DNA of 64,000 nucleotides, taken from NCBI GenBank assembly GCA_022376925.1, contig JAIOJX010000032.1, positions 295,110,897-295,174,896 of the forward strand, given 5' to 3'. Position 1 is the stretch's first letter. The number at the start of each line of letters is the position of its first letter. The notes below the pieces were generated by a model that ran no database searches, was not told the DNA's origin, and saw nothing but the letters and a program-made list of their open reading frames with translations. Origin of the DNA: Tragulus kanchil (taxonomy: Eukaryota; Chordata; Mammalia; Artiodactyla; Tragulidae). This document shows positions 10,292 through 20,465 of this stretch, piece by piece. Both the position numbers and the translations under genes were made by a program.

Positions 10292-10397
10292 TTCCTATCT
10301 CCCAAAACATACTCCACTGTGGTCATTTAGGATATTTGTCTCTATGCCCTGCATTATTATTGCAGGGCAATATTATATTAATAATATTAATAATTAT

Positions 10398-10614
10398 TAT
10401 TGTTGTTGTTTAGTCACTAAGTCATGTCCAACTCTTTTGCGGCCTCATGGACTGTATGTAGCCCGCCAGGCTCCTCTGTCCATGGGCTTCTTCAGATAAG
10501 CATACCGGAGTGGGTTGCCATGCACTCCTCCAGGGATCTCCTGACCCAGGGGTCAAACCCGAGTCTCCTGCACTGCAGGCAGATTCTTTACCTCTGAGCC
10601 ACCAGGGAAGCCCC
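10398..10614 (-). mobile_element. Bov-tA SINE
   Basis: This is the ruminant Bov-tA SINE in reverse orientation, with its diagnostic blocks 'gtcactaagtcatgtccaac', 'catggactgtatgtagcc', 'aggctcctctgtccatggg', and the head complement 'gagccaccagggaagccc'. It is preceded by an (ATT)n-rich tract. The duplicate is at 11516-11734. Confidence 0.9.
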
Positions 10615-10747
10615 TGTACCCTGGATACCACTCCATGTATATTCCCCCAAAATACAGCATTATGCTTGTGAAGGAAAATAAGCACCATGCCCAGTGTTGC
10701 ATGACTGTTAAATTATAGTTCATTTGTAACCATTAAAAATCATATGA

Positions 10748-10996
10748 GGGCTTCCCTGGTGGTCCAGTGGGTAAGAACACTACCTTGTAGTGCAAGGGGC
10801 GCCAGTTCGATCCCTGGCCTGGGAAGATCCCACGTGCCGCGGAGCGGCTGGACTGATGTGTCCAATTACCAAGCCGGAGCTCTGGAGCGCACGTGCCCAG
10901 AGCCGGTGCTCTGCGACGACAGAGGCCACCGTGATGGGAGGCCCACAGGGACCAAAGAACAAAAAAAGATGGATGAAAATAGATAAATGAAGAACC
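10748..10996 (+). mobile_element. Young SINE, cut at a duplication joint
   Basis: It starts with 'gggcttccctggtggtccag' and has a good A-box-like segment and the B-box 'agttcgatccc'. It ends abruptly at 'gatgaaaatagataaatg' plus 'aagaacc'. Truncation is by the assembly joint; the complete version is at 11868. Confidence 0.85.
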
Positions 10997-11515
10997 TGTT
11001 AAGTTAAAGGAGAGGTTTTTGTTTGTTTTTCAATTTGAGGAAGAGTTCTCAAAGGAGCTGAGAGGAGAGAAGAAAAGGTAAAATAATTAATGGTGGGTGA
11101 TCTCAGGAAAGAAGGAGGAAATAGGGCTGGAGAAAGAGGAGGAAGAAATCAGACCAGAGGCACTCCTCATGCTACTAGCTTTAAAGGCTGCACACAAATA
11201 TTTTCAGGCGGAGAGGCATGCATGTCGGCCTTGGTTGGATAACCCCCGAAGTCTACCATAATCCTGCGGGTGTCACTGCCCTTGAAAATTTAAATCCAAT
11301 GAACTCAAATTCCTATTCCATTTAGAGTGGGAAATGCAGTCTATCTGCCAATTATTTCCAAAGAGTCACAGGGGAACTTACAATTTCTCCAAATTATCAC
11401 AGGCCCTGAGTTCCTATCTCCCAAAACATACTCCACTGTGGTCATTTAGGATATTTGTCTCTATGCCCTGCATTATTATTGCAGGGCAATATTATATTAA
11501 TAATATTAATAATTA

Positions 11516-11734
11516 TTATTGTTGTTGTTTAGTCACTAAGTCATGTCCAACTCTTTTGCGGCCTCATGGACTGTATGTAGCCCGCCAGGCTCCTCTGTCC
11601 ATGGGCTTCTTCAGATAAGCATACCGGAGTGGGTTGCCATGCACTCCTCCAGGGGATCTCCTGACCCAGGGGTCAAACCCGAGTCTCCTGCACTGCAGGC
11701 AGATTCTTTACCTCTGAGCCACCAGGGAAGCCCC
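11516..11734 (-). mobile_element. Bov-tA SINE (second copy in duplication E)
   Basis: Same as 10398-10614 with one extra G in 'ccaggggatctcc'. Duplicated together with its flanks. Confidence 0.88.
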
Positions 11735-11867
11735 TGTACCCTGGATACCACTCCATGTATATTCCCCCAAAATACAGCATTATGCTTGTGAAGGAAAATA
11801 AGCACCATGCCCAGTGTTGCATGACTGTTAAATTATAGTTCATTTGTAACCATTAAAAATCATATGA

Positions 11868-12201
11868 GGGCTTCCCTGGTGGTCCAGTGGGTAAGAACAC
11901 TACCTTGTAGTGCAAGGGGCGCCAGTTCGATCCCTGGCCTGGGAAGATCCCACGTGCCGCGGAGCGGCTGGACTGATGTGTCCAATTACCAAGCCGGAGC
12001 TCTGGAGCGCACGTGCCCAGAGCCGGTGCTCTGCGACGACAGAGGCCACCGTGATGGGAGGCCCACAGGGACCAAAGAACAAAAAAAGATGGATGAAAAT
12101 AGATAAATGAAGAACCAATAGAAGTGGCCCACCTGCTTTCCTCCCTCCCCACCCCACCCCCCACCAATAATAAATAAATAAATAAATCTTTAAAAAAAAA
12201 A
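11868..12201 (+). mobile_element. Young SINE, full length, upstream member of a same-site pair
   Basis: It has all family parts: head, B-box 'agttcgatccctgg', 'gagccggtgctctgcgac', 'aatagaagtggcccacc', a CT-rich tract, (AAATA)n and poly-A. The target-site repeat 'aaaatcatatgag' stands at 11856-11868 and again at 12202-12213, directly before the next SINE. Confidence 0.9.
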
Positions 12202-12210
12202 AATCATATG

Positions 12211-12465
12211 AGGGCTTCCCTGGTGGTCCAGTGGGTAAGAACACTACCTTGCAGTGCGAGGGGCGCCAGTTCGATCCCTGGCCTGGGAAGATCCCACGTG
12301 CTGCAGAGCGGCTAGACCAATATATCCAACTACTGAGCTGGAGCTCTGGAGCACATGCACCTAGAGCCGGCACTCTGGGAAGAGAGAGGCCACTGTGATG
12401 GAAGGCCCACACAGGCCAAAGAACAAAGATAAATAAATGAAAGATCAATAGAAGTGGCCAAAAAT
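12211..12465 (+). mobile_element. Young-family SINE, downstream member of a same-site pair
   Basis: This second SINE in the same orientation begins immediately after the target-site repeat of the first. It is older: more substitutions and no CT-rich tail. It ends at 'gaagtggcc' plus an A/T-rich run, followed by 'aaatcatgtgaa', which matches the same target sequence. Confidence 0.85.
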
Positions 12466-12722
12466 TTTTAAAAAATCATGTGAATGCAACATTGTAAATC
12501 AATTATACTTCAATACAAAATAAAACATTTTATAAAATCATGTTGAAGGGACGTCCCCCCAGGATCCAGTGGTTAAGACTCTGCCTTCCAGTGCAGTTCT
12601 ACCCCTGATCAGGGGATGAAGGTCCCACGTGCCTGGTGTACAGCCAAGAAAAAAGGCAGAGGAGCATGTGGAAGACGTGTCATGTACATGTAATTAAAAA
12701 GCATGCCATAAGATGAAATGAT
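12466..12722. other. Old repeat fragments (L1 tail and CHR-type SINE piece)
   Basis: 'aaatcaattatacttcaat' at about 12496-12514 is typical of the 3' tail of an artiodactyl L1. 12550-12640 ('ggatccagtggttaagac') resembles a degenerate plus-strand CHR-type SINE. Confidence 0.5.
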
Positions 12723-12741
12723 ACTAGCTTGTAATATAGTA

Positions 12742-12960
12742 AAGTGAAAATATGAGTTGTTCAATCATGTTCAACTCTTTGGGACACATGGATGAGCCAT
12801 GGAATTCTCTAGGCAAGAATACTGGAGTGGGAAGCCATTTCCTTCTCCAGGGGATTTTCCGGACCCAGGGATCTTCCTGACCCAGGGATTAAACCCTTAT
12901 CTCTTATGTCTTCTGCATTGGTAGGTGTATTCTTTACCATGAGTGCCACCTGGGAACCCC
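12742..12960 (-). mobile_element. Bov-tA SINE
   Basis: Reverse Bov-tA with 'gttcaatcatgttcaactc', 'aagaatactggagtggga', 'atttccttctccaggggat' and 'gtgccacctgggaacccc'. The segment 'acccagggatcttcctga' is partly repeated inside. Duplicate at 13850-14068. Confidence 0.88.
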
Positions 12961-12999
12961 CTAGATTTTTTTAAGTGGGAGTTTTATATTCTTCTGTGA

Positions 13000-13480
13000 C
13001 TTACATATTTTCTTATTTTTACAGTAGTACATTAATACCTGAAATCTGGAAAAAAAAGATATTCTTAAAGTATATTTTTATGAAAGGTATTTTTATAGAT
13101 ATTTATGAGAATAAAAGAAAGTATTAGGAATCAGGAAAGGGAATTGGAAATGGATCTTTGAAGGAGGGATGGGACTTTGGCAACAGAGATGGGCTAGTTG
13201 AAGAGGCTGCCCTAAGCAGAAGTGATACAGAAGGAGACATTCAGCAGACATCAAGAGGTCAGTTTGGTTGGAGCATAGATTCATGTGGGAGAAGAATAGA
13301 TGAATCAGTCTGGAAAGGTAGGGCTATGGTTCTGAATGTCAAGCTGAACCCTCTGTAATTTGATGGTTGGGGGATCCCTGGAGCTTGAACTGTGCACGTG
13401 AGAAATTTTAAAATAAGTGTTCCTATATCCTCTTCCTTAATGAGAGTCTAGATCTTAACCCTTCTTCTTTTTTTTTTTTC
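13000..13480. other. Non-coding stretch, nothing recognised
   Basis: AT-rich then mixed sequence with no known repeat and no gene. A short frame at 13158-13358 has no family resemblance, and its duplicate at 14267 comes from duplication F. Confidence 0.45.
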
Positions 13481-13509
13481 TGCTTTTTATATGGGCAGAA
13501 AGGAACTTT

Positions 13510-13746
13510 TTTGGATTTTTTTCATCCATCTTTATTCTTTGGCATGTGTGGGCCTCCCATCACAGTGGCCTCTCTTGTTGCAGAGCACTGGCTCTGGGCA
13601 CATGCGTATCAGAGGACTGGCTCATAATTGGACACACTGGCCCAGCCGTCCCTTGGCATGTGGGATCTTCCTGGGCCAGGGATCAAACTGGTGCCCCTTA
13701 GACTGCAAGGTGGACTCTTTACCCACTGGACCACCAGGGAAGCCCC
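13510..13746 (-). mobile_element. SINE of the young family, older copy
   Basis: Reverse orientation: 'tttcatccatctttattc', 'gtgtgggcctcccatcac', 'ggacacactggcccagcc', ending 'ggaccaccagggaagccc'. The tail beyond the 'tttcatcc' block is missing. An identical copy is at 15737-15965; a variant one is at 14620-14856. Confidence 0.85.
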
Positions 13747-13849
13747 TAGATCTTAGACCTTCTTGTTGTTCAGTCACTAAGTCATGTCTGACTCTTGGTG
13801 ACCCCATGGCCTGCAGCACACCAGACTCCCACTAGCTTGTAATATAGTA

Positions 13850-14068
13850 AAGTGAAAATATGAGTTGTTCAATCATGTTCAACTCTTTGGGACACATGGA
13901 TGAGCCATGGAATTCTCTAGGCAAGAATACTGGAGTGGGAAGCCATTTCCTTCTCCAGGGGATTTTCCGGACCCAGGGATCTTCCTGACCCAGGGATTAA
14001 ACCCTTATCTCTTATGTCTTCTGCATTGGTAGGTGTATTCTTTACCATGAGTGCCACCTGGGAACCCC
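13850..14068 (-). mobile_element. Bov-tA SINE (second copy in duplication F)
   Basis: Matches 12742-12960. It came with the surrounding duplication. Confidence 0.87.
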
Positions 14069-14619
14069 CTAGATTTTTTTAAGTGGGAGTTTTATATTCT
14101 TCTGTGACTTACATATTTTCTTATTTTTACAGTAGTACATTAATACCTGAAATCTGGAAAAAAAAGATATTCTTAAAGTATATTTTTATGAAAGGTATTT
14201 TTATAGATATTTATGAGAATAAAAAGAAAGTATTAGGAATCAGGAAAGGGAATTGGAAATGGATCTTTGAAGGAGGGATGGGACTTTGGCAACAGAGATG
14301 GGCTAGTTGAAGAGGCTGCCCTAAGCAGAAGTGATACAGAAGGAGACATTCAGCAGACATCAAGAGGTCAGTTTGGTTGGAGCATAGATTCATGTGGGAG
14401 AAGAATAGATGAATCAGTCTGGAAAGGTAGGGCTATGGTTCTGAATGTCAAGCTGAACCCTCTGTAATTTGATGGTTGGGGGATCCCTGGAGCTTGAACT
14501 GTGCACGTGAGAAATTTTAAAATAAGTGTTCCTATATCCTCTTCCTTAATGAGAGTCTAGATCTTAACCCTTCTTCTTTTTTTTTTTTCTGCTTTTTATA
14601 TGGGCAGAAAGGAACTTTT

Positions 14620-14856
14620 TTGGATTTTTTTCATCCACCTTTATTCATTGGCATGTGTGGGCCTCCCATCTCGGCACTCTCACTTGTTGCAGAGCACTGA
14701 CTCTGGACACGTGCGCTCCAGAGCATTCGCTCATAATTGGACACACTGGCCCAGCCGTTCCTTGGTATGTGGGATATTCCTGGGCCAGGGATCAAACTGG
14801 TGCTCCTTGCATTGCAAGGCAGACTCTTTATCCACTGGACTACCAGGGAAGCCCCT
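14620..14856 (-). mobile_element. SINE, variant middle copy
   Basis: It lies in the same place as the SINEs at 13510 and 15737 but differs from both at roughly two dozen positions, for example 'ccatctcggcactctcac' where the others read 'ccatcacagtggcctctc'. The flanking non-SINE sequence matches. See findings. Confidence 0.8.
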
Positions 14857-14874
14857 AGATCTTAGACCTTCTTG

Positions 14875-15118
14875 TTGTTCAGTCACTAAGTCATCTCTGA
14901 CTCTTGGTGCCCCGATGGCCTGCCACACACCGCATTCCACTCCCCGCTGTCCCCCAGGGTTTGCTCAGATTCATGTCCACTGACTGAATAATGCTGTCCA
15001 GCCGTCTCATCCTCTGTCACGCTTTTCTCCTTTTGCCTTCAATCTTCCCCATCATCAGAGTCTTTTCCAATGAAAAGGTATTTCTGCTCTAATGCTATTT
15101 GGGCATCTGACTGACCCA
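14875..15118 (-). mobile_element. BovB LINE 3' fragment
   Basis: This is the BovB 3' end in reverse: 'gtcactaagtcatctctgac', 'gattcatgtccactgactg', 'ctcatcctctgtcacgct', 'cagagtcttttccaatgaa'. A duplicate lies at 15988-16230. Confidence 0.75.
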
Positions 15119-15324
15119 GAGTGAAGAGGTAAGAGCAACAGTTTTTGCATTCCAGCTGTTCACAGAGTGAGAACTGGCCCTTGCTTCTCTGGTTATTCAT
15201 TACTGCAATTTATTCACAAAGCAGCAGTTTCAGAGAGCAAATTAACAAAGAGTGAAAATGAAAGGAAGAAGAAATGTGAATTTTAAACCAATGCTTAGAA
15301 AAACAGTTTTTTACAACTTTCTAT

Positions 15325-15485
15325 GAGATTTTTTTTTAGATTCCATATATAAGTGAAACACACAGTATTTGTGTTTCTGTGTGATTTATTTCACTTAGCG
15401 TAATATCCTCAAGATCCATCTATGTCTTCAAAAATGGTATGATTTCCTTCTTTTTTTATGGCTGAAAAATATCCTTTGCACTTAT
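15325..15485 (-). mobile_element. Old L1 fragment
   Basis: 'agattccatatataagtga', 'tttatttcacttagcgtaa' and 'cctcaagatccatctatg' are the reverse complement of the end of L1 ORF2 and the start of the 3' UTR. Repeated at 16437-16596 and 17528-17684 by duplications G and H. Confidence 0.75.
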
Positions 15486-15736
15486 ATTTTAACTGTGGCC
15501 CTCCATAAAAAATATATTCCACATCTCAACTCAGAATATACACCCATACCCACAGATACACACACCTCTGAAACACAACAGTTCGTGAAATATTACCATT
15601 ATTTTATTTTTTTTTTTTCCAAATGCCCTTCTGAAATAAAATTTCAACATTTCACCTTATTCTTCCATGAGAGTCTAGATCTTAACCCTTCTTCTTTTTT
15701 CTGCTTTTATATGGGCAGAAAGGAACTTTTTTGGAT

Positions 15737-15965
15737 TTTTTTCATCCATCTTTATTCTTTGGCATGTGTGGGCCTCCCATCACAGTGGCCTCTCTTGTTG
15801 CAGAGCACTGGCTCTGGGCACATGCGTATCAGAGGACTGGCTCATAATTGGACACACTGGCCCAGCCGTCCCTTGGCATGTGGGATCTTCCTGGGCCAGG
15901 GATCAAACTGGTGCCCCTTAGACTGCAAGGTGGACTCTTTACCCACTGGACCACCAGGGAAGCCC
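15737..15965 (-). mobile_element. SINE of the young family, older copy (third copy)
   Basis: It is identical in its body to 13510-13746. The T-run before it is shorter (about 6 T where the other two have about 14). Confidence 0.85.
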
Positions 15966-15987
15966 CTAGATCTTAGACCTTCTTGTT

Positions 15988-16230
15988 GTTCAGTCACTAA
16001 GTCATGTCTGACTCTTGGTGACCCCATGGCCTGCAGCACACCAGACTCCACTCCCCACTGTCCCCCAGGGTTTGCTCAGATTCATGTCCACTGACTGAAT
16101 AATGCTGTCCAGCCGTCTCATCCTCTGTCACGCTTTTCTCCTTTTGCCTTCAATCTTCCCCATCATCAGAGTCTTTTCCAATGAAAAGGTATTTCTGCTC
16201 TAATGCTATTTGGGCATCTGACTGACCCAG
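15988..16230 (-). mobile_element. BovB LINE 3' fragment (second copy)
   Basis: The same BovB 3' blocks as 14875-15118. Here the beginning reads 'gtcactaagtcatgtctgac', the more usual form. Confidence 0.75.
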
Positions 16231-16718
16231 AGTGAAGAGGTAAGAGCAACAGTTTTTGCATTCCAGCTGTTCACAGAGTGAGAACTGGCCCTTGCTTCTC
16301 TGGTTATTCATTACTGCAATTTATTCACAAAGCAGCAGTTTCAGAGAGCAAATTAACAAAGAGTGAAAATGAAAGGAAGAAGAAATGTGAATTTTAAACC
16401 AATGCTTAGAAAAACAGTTTTTTACAACTTTCTATGAGATTTTTTTTTAGATTCCATATATAAGTGAAACACACAGTATTTGTGTTTCTGTGTGATTTAT
16501 TTCACTTAGCGTAATATCCTCAAGATCCATCTATGTCTTCAAAAATGGTATGATTTCCTTCTTTTTTTATGGCTGAAAAATATCCTTTGCACTTATATTT
16601 TAACTGTGGCCCTCCATAAAAAATATATTCCACATCTCAACTCAGAATATACACCCATACCCACAGATACACACACCTCTGAAACACAACAGTTCGTGAA
16701 ATATTACCATTATTTTAT

Positions 16719-17398
16719 GCAATGCATTCTGATATTTTCAACTTTATTATTTTTATTTCTTTTAAATACTAGCCATTGATCTTCAGACCCATTAAATGGC
16801 TCCAAAATGCCTTAAAGGACATTGAGGAAAGGCTAGACTATCATTCCCTGCTGTGTTTGCAGTTTTCACTTAAATATCCATACAGGCAGCAACCTTAAGT
16901 TTGCCATGTCTACCCCTCCCAGAAATCAGCGGGACCAGTAAGACTCTTATAGGCTGTGGTGGAGGAGGGGCTAAAAGGATTGGCAGGAGCCATATTTGGG
17001 TTTCTTTTTCCTTCTCAGTGAATGTTTCCTGATACCAGTATTTCTCAGAGGCCATAAAGGTTTTCTCATTGTTTAGCTTGAGATACAGACTGAACTTTAA
17101 GTAAGTCTAGGCTACTGACTACAGCCTACCACAGACCACTTTTATTTGAATGAACAGAATCCTGGACTAAAATAAAAGGGAAAATGATGTATCTTAGTTG
17201 TGATAATATGTAGAGGCTATCTTACCCAACACTGTTGGAGTACTACAGTGATAGAAAGTATCATCTCTCAGAAGATTGGAACCCGTGAAAAGATGAAAAT
17301 ATCAATTCAATTACCAATAAAGCTGAGCTGAAGAGTGTCCTGGTGATTGACCTGGTTAATGACCAAAAGGCTTTTTAGTGTTCTTTGAATTAAAATGA
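16719..17398. other. Non-coding stretch, nothing recognised
   Basis: No gene or named repeat is recognised. The sequence is repeated at about 17812-18487 by duplication H. Confidence 0.45.
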
Positions 17399-17399
17399 G

Positions 17400-17443
17400 G
17401 GCTTCCCCTGGTGGTCCAGTGGGTAAGGACACCGCCTTGCAGT
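17400..17443 (+). mobile_element. Head of a young SINE, cut at a duplication joint
   Basis: Only the first ~44 bp of the SINE ('cccctggtggtccagtggg' to 'gccttgcagt') precede the jump. The full element is at 18490-18815. Confidence 0.85.
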
Positions 17444-18489
17444 AATTAACAAAGAGTGAAAATGAAAGGAAGAAGAAATGTGAATTTTAAACCAATGCTT
17501 AGAAAAACAGTTTTTACAACTTTCTATGAGATTTTTTAGATTCCATATATAAGTGAAACACACAGTATTTGTGTTTCTGTGTGATTTATTTCACTTAGCG
17601 TAATATCCTCAAGATCCATCTATGTCTTCAAAAATGGTATGATTTCCTTCTTTTTTTATGGCTGAAAAATATCCTTTGCACTTATATTTTAACTGTGGCC
17701 CTCCATAAAAAATATATTCCACATCTCAACTCAGAATATACACCCATACCCACAGATACACACACCTCTGAAACACAACAGTTCGTGAAATATTACCATT
17801 ATTTTATGCAATGCATTCTGATATTTTCAACTTTATTATTTTTATTTCTTTTTAAATACTAGCCATTGATCTTCAGACCCATTAAATGGCTCCAAAATGC
17901 CTTAAAGGACATTGAGGAAAGGCTAGACTATCATTCCCTGCTGTGTTTGCAGTTTTCACTTAAATATCCATACAGGCAGCAACCTTAAGTTTGCCATGTC
18001 TACCCCTCCCAGAAATCAGCGGGACCAGTAAGACTCTTATAGGCTGTGGTGGAGGAGGGGCTAAAAGGATTGGCAGGAGCCATATTTGGGTTTCTTTTTC
18101 CTTCTCAGTGAATGTTTCCTGATACCAGTATTTCTCAGAGGCCATAAAGGTTTTCTCATTGTTTAGCTTGAGATACAGACTGAACTTTAAGTAAGTCTAG
18201 GCTACTGACTACAGGCTACCACAGACAACTTTTTATTTGAATGAACAGAATCCTGGACTAAAATAAAAGGGAAAATGATGTATCTTAGTTGTGATAATAT
18301 GTAGAGGCTATCTTACCCAACACTGTTGGAGTACTACAGTGATAGAAAGTATCATCTCTCAGAAGATTGGAACCCGTGAAAAGATGAAAATATCAATTCA
18401 ATTACCAATAAAGCTGAGCTGAAGAGTGTCCTGGTGATTGACCTGGTTAATGACCAAAAGGCTTTTTAGTGTTCTTTGAATTAAAATGA

Positions 18490-18815
18490 GGGCTTCCCCT
18501 GGTGGTCCAGTGGGTAAGGACACTGCCTCGCAGTGCAAGGGGCGCCGGTTCATGCCCTGGCCTGGGAAGATCCCACGTGCCGCGGAGCGGCTGGACCGAT
18601 GTGTCCAATTACTGAACCGGAGCTCTGGAGCACACACGCCCAGAGCCGGCGCTCTGCGACAACAGAAGCCACCATGATGGGAGGCCCACAGGAGCCAAAG
18701 AACAAAGACAGATGAAAAATAGAGAAATGAAAGACCAATAGAAGTGGCCTGCCCATCCTCCTCCCTCCCCACCCCACCCCCCCAAAAGATAAATAAAAAA
18801 AAATGATATCTCCAA
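18490..18815 (+). mobile_element. Young SINE, full length
   Basis: Complete copy with 'ggtccagtgggtaaggacac', 'cacgtgccgcggagcggc', 'aatagaagtggcctgccc', a CT/C-rich tract and an (AAATA)-like end. The B-box is altered ('ggttcatgccc'). Confidence 0.9.
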
Positions 18816-18859
18816 AATTCCAGCCTCCATTTGCAGAAATCATCTATGATTAGGGAAGA

Positions 18860-18978
18860 TTGCCCTCTCTCTGAGTATGTGTGTGTCACACCCAACTCTT
18901 TGCAACCCCATGGACTGTAACCCGCCAGAGAGCCTGCAAGAATGCTGGAGCAGGTTGTCATTTCCTACTCCAGGGCAT
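18860..18978 (-). mobile_element. Bov-tA SINE, partial
   Basis: 'cacacccaactctttgcaa', 'ccatggactgtaacccgcc' and 'tcctactccagggcatctt' are Bov-tA blocks in reverse. It runs directly into BovB 3' sequence on the right. Confidence 0.75.
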
Positions 18979-19009
18979 CTTCCTGACCCATCTCTAAGGG
19001 CAGGTCGAT

Positions 19010-19630
19010 TGAGGTCAGTCACTCAGTCATGTCCAACTCTTTGTGACCTCATGGACTTCAGCACGCCAAGTTTCCCTGTCCTTCACTATTTCCTGGAGCC
19101 TGCTCAATGTTATGTCCATTGACTCAATAATGCCATCCAATCATCTCCTCCTCTGTCGTCCCCTTCCCCTTTTGCCTTCTATTCTTCCCAGCATCAGGGT
19201 CTTTTCCAATGAGTGGTCTCTTCGCATCAGGTGGACAAAGTGTTGGAGTTTCAGCTTTAGCATCAGTCCTTTTTTTTTTAAATTTATTTATTTATTTATT
19301 TTTTACATGTATGTTCCCAGATCATTCATATGCATATCCCTGGACCCTCCCCCTAGCATCAGTCCTTTGAATGAATATTCAGGGTTGATTTCTTTTAGGA
19401 TTGACTGGTTTGATCTCCTTGCAGTCCAAGGGACTCTTAAGAGCCTTCTCCAATACCACAGTTTAAAACCATACCTTTGACTATATGAACTTTTGTTGGC
19501 AAAGTGATGTGTCTGTTTTTGAATACCCTGTCTAGGTTTGTCATAGCTTTTCTTCCAAGGAGCAAATGTCTTTTCATTTCACGGCTACAATCACCATCTG
19601 CAGTGATTAGACCTAAATTAACCAAATGGG
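19010..19630 (-). mobile_element. BovB LINE 3' region, interrupted by an L1 end
   Basis: A long, well-preserved reverse BovB 3' segment: 'gtcactcagtcatgtccaac', 'catcagggtcttttccaatg', 'tcttttaggattgactggt', 'ctccttgcagtccaaggga', 'tcacggctacaatcaccat'. It is split by the insertion at 19271-19356. Ruminant genomes are rich in BovB. Confidence 0.85.
19271..19356 (-). mobile_element. Very short L1 3'-end insertion inside BovB
   Basis: A poly-T/(TTTA)n run followed by 'tacatgtatgttcccagatc' and 'attcatatgcatatccctgg' is the reverse complement of the L1 3' end seen near 49395-49440. The BovB sequence 'agcatcagtccttt' occurs on both sides (19259-19272 and 19356-19369), giving a clean target-site duplication. 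Confidence 0.85.
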
Positions 19631-19905
19631 TAAGTCATATCTTCTGGAAGAACCAGGACAAATTCTCCCCTGGCTGACCTTCTATGGAAAAAATGAAAAG
19701 GAATAAGGTATAAGGATTTATCCCTGGCCAAACAAATTGATCTGGTCCAGTAGTTGGTCACTTAATTGGAAAAGTATATTAAAGTGACAAATAAAAACCT
19801 TAACATTTCATTTCACTTCAAACCTATAAGGAACACCCACTTGCCAATCTTTTGAAGTGAGGTCAAATTATTTATTTGAGCAATAGTGGCAATTAGAATT
19901 CTTGA
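19631..19905. other. Non-coding stretch, nothing recognised
   Basis: AT-rich sequence with no gene and no named repeat recognised. Confidence 0.4.
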
Positions 19906-20243
19906 GGGCTTCCCTGGTGGTCCAGTGGGTAAGGACACTGCCTTGCAGTGCAAGGGGCGCCGGGTTCGCTCCCTGGCCTGGGAAGATCCCACGTGCCGCG
20001 GAGCGGCTGGACTGATGTGTCCAATTACCGAGCTGGAGCGCTGGGGCACATGCGCCCAGAGCTGGCGCTCTGCGACAATAGAGGCCACCGCGATGGGAGG
20101 CCCACAGGAGCCAAAGAACAAAAGATGGATGAAAATAGATAAATGAAAGACCAATAGAAGTGGCCCGCCCGTCCCCCTCCCTCCCTACCCCACCCCCAAG
20201 AAGATAAATAAATAAAATAAATGTTTTAAAAAAAAAAAAAAAA
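19906..20243 (+). mobile_element. Young SINE, full length with target-site repeat
   Basis: Complete young SINE with CT-rich tract, (AAATA)n and a long poly-A. The target-site duplication 'agaattcttgag' is at about 19895-19906 and again at 20243-20254. Confidence 0.92.
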
Positions 20244-20331
20244 AGAATTCTTGAGTTGTCTTTCTTATGTAATTGATATCCATGATATATTTTCTATGCT
20301 TTCCAGTTTTTTTTAAAGTTGTCTGAGGGGT

Positions 20332-20465
20332 ACTTCCCTGGCAGTCCAGTGGTTAGGACTCCATGCATCCAGTCCAGAGAGCACAGGTTCATTCCTTGGC
20401 TGGGGAACTAAGCTCCAGCATGCTACATAGCACAGCTGAAATAAAATAAAGTAACTTAAAAAATA
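20332..20465 (+). mobile_element. Old CHR-type SINE
   Basis: 'acttccctggcagtccagtg' head, 'ggttcattccttggctggg' B-box region, and an 'aaataaaataaagt' tail. Diverged and short. Confidence 0.7.

Larger units (their letters stand above)
9880..12116. repeat. Direct tandem duplication E (unit ~1.12 kb)
   Basis: 9880-10996 is repeated at 10999-12116 (offset 1119-1120). It overlaps duplication D, so 9880-10291 exists in three copies (8737-9146, 9880-10291, 10999-11410). The first copy cuts the SINE at 10748 after 'gaagaacc'; the second carries that SINE to its end. Confidence 0.93.
12723..14935. repeat. Direct tandem duplication F (unit ~1.11 kb)
   Basis: 12723-13830 is repeated from 13831 (offset 1108). 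The match is near-exact up to about 14636. After that the second copy diverges across the SINE (14637-14935), although its order is the same. Differences before this point are single-base length changes, such as an A-run near 14221. Confidence 0.9.
14551..16718. repeat. Direct tandem duplication G (unit ~1.11 kb)
   Basis: 14551-15608 is repeated at 15669-16718 (offset 1118 at the left, 1111 by 15240). A non-matching joint lies at about 15609-15668. It overlaps duplication F, so the SINE region is present three times (13.5, 14.6 and 15.7 kb). It also overlaps H, so 15240-15608 is present three times. Confidence 0.9.
16351..18533. repeat. Direct tandem duplication H (unit ~1.09 kb)
   Basis: 16351-17443 is repeated at 17444-18533 (offset 1093). 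The first copy ends inside the head of a young SINE ('gccttgcagt') and jumps straight back to 'aattaacaaagagtg'. The second runs on through the SINE. Differences are T- and A-run lengths near 17531 and 18231. Confidence 0.93.
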
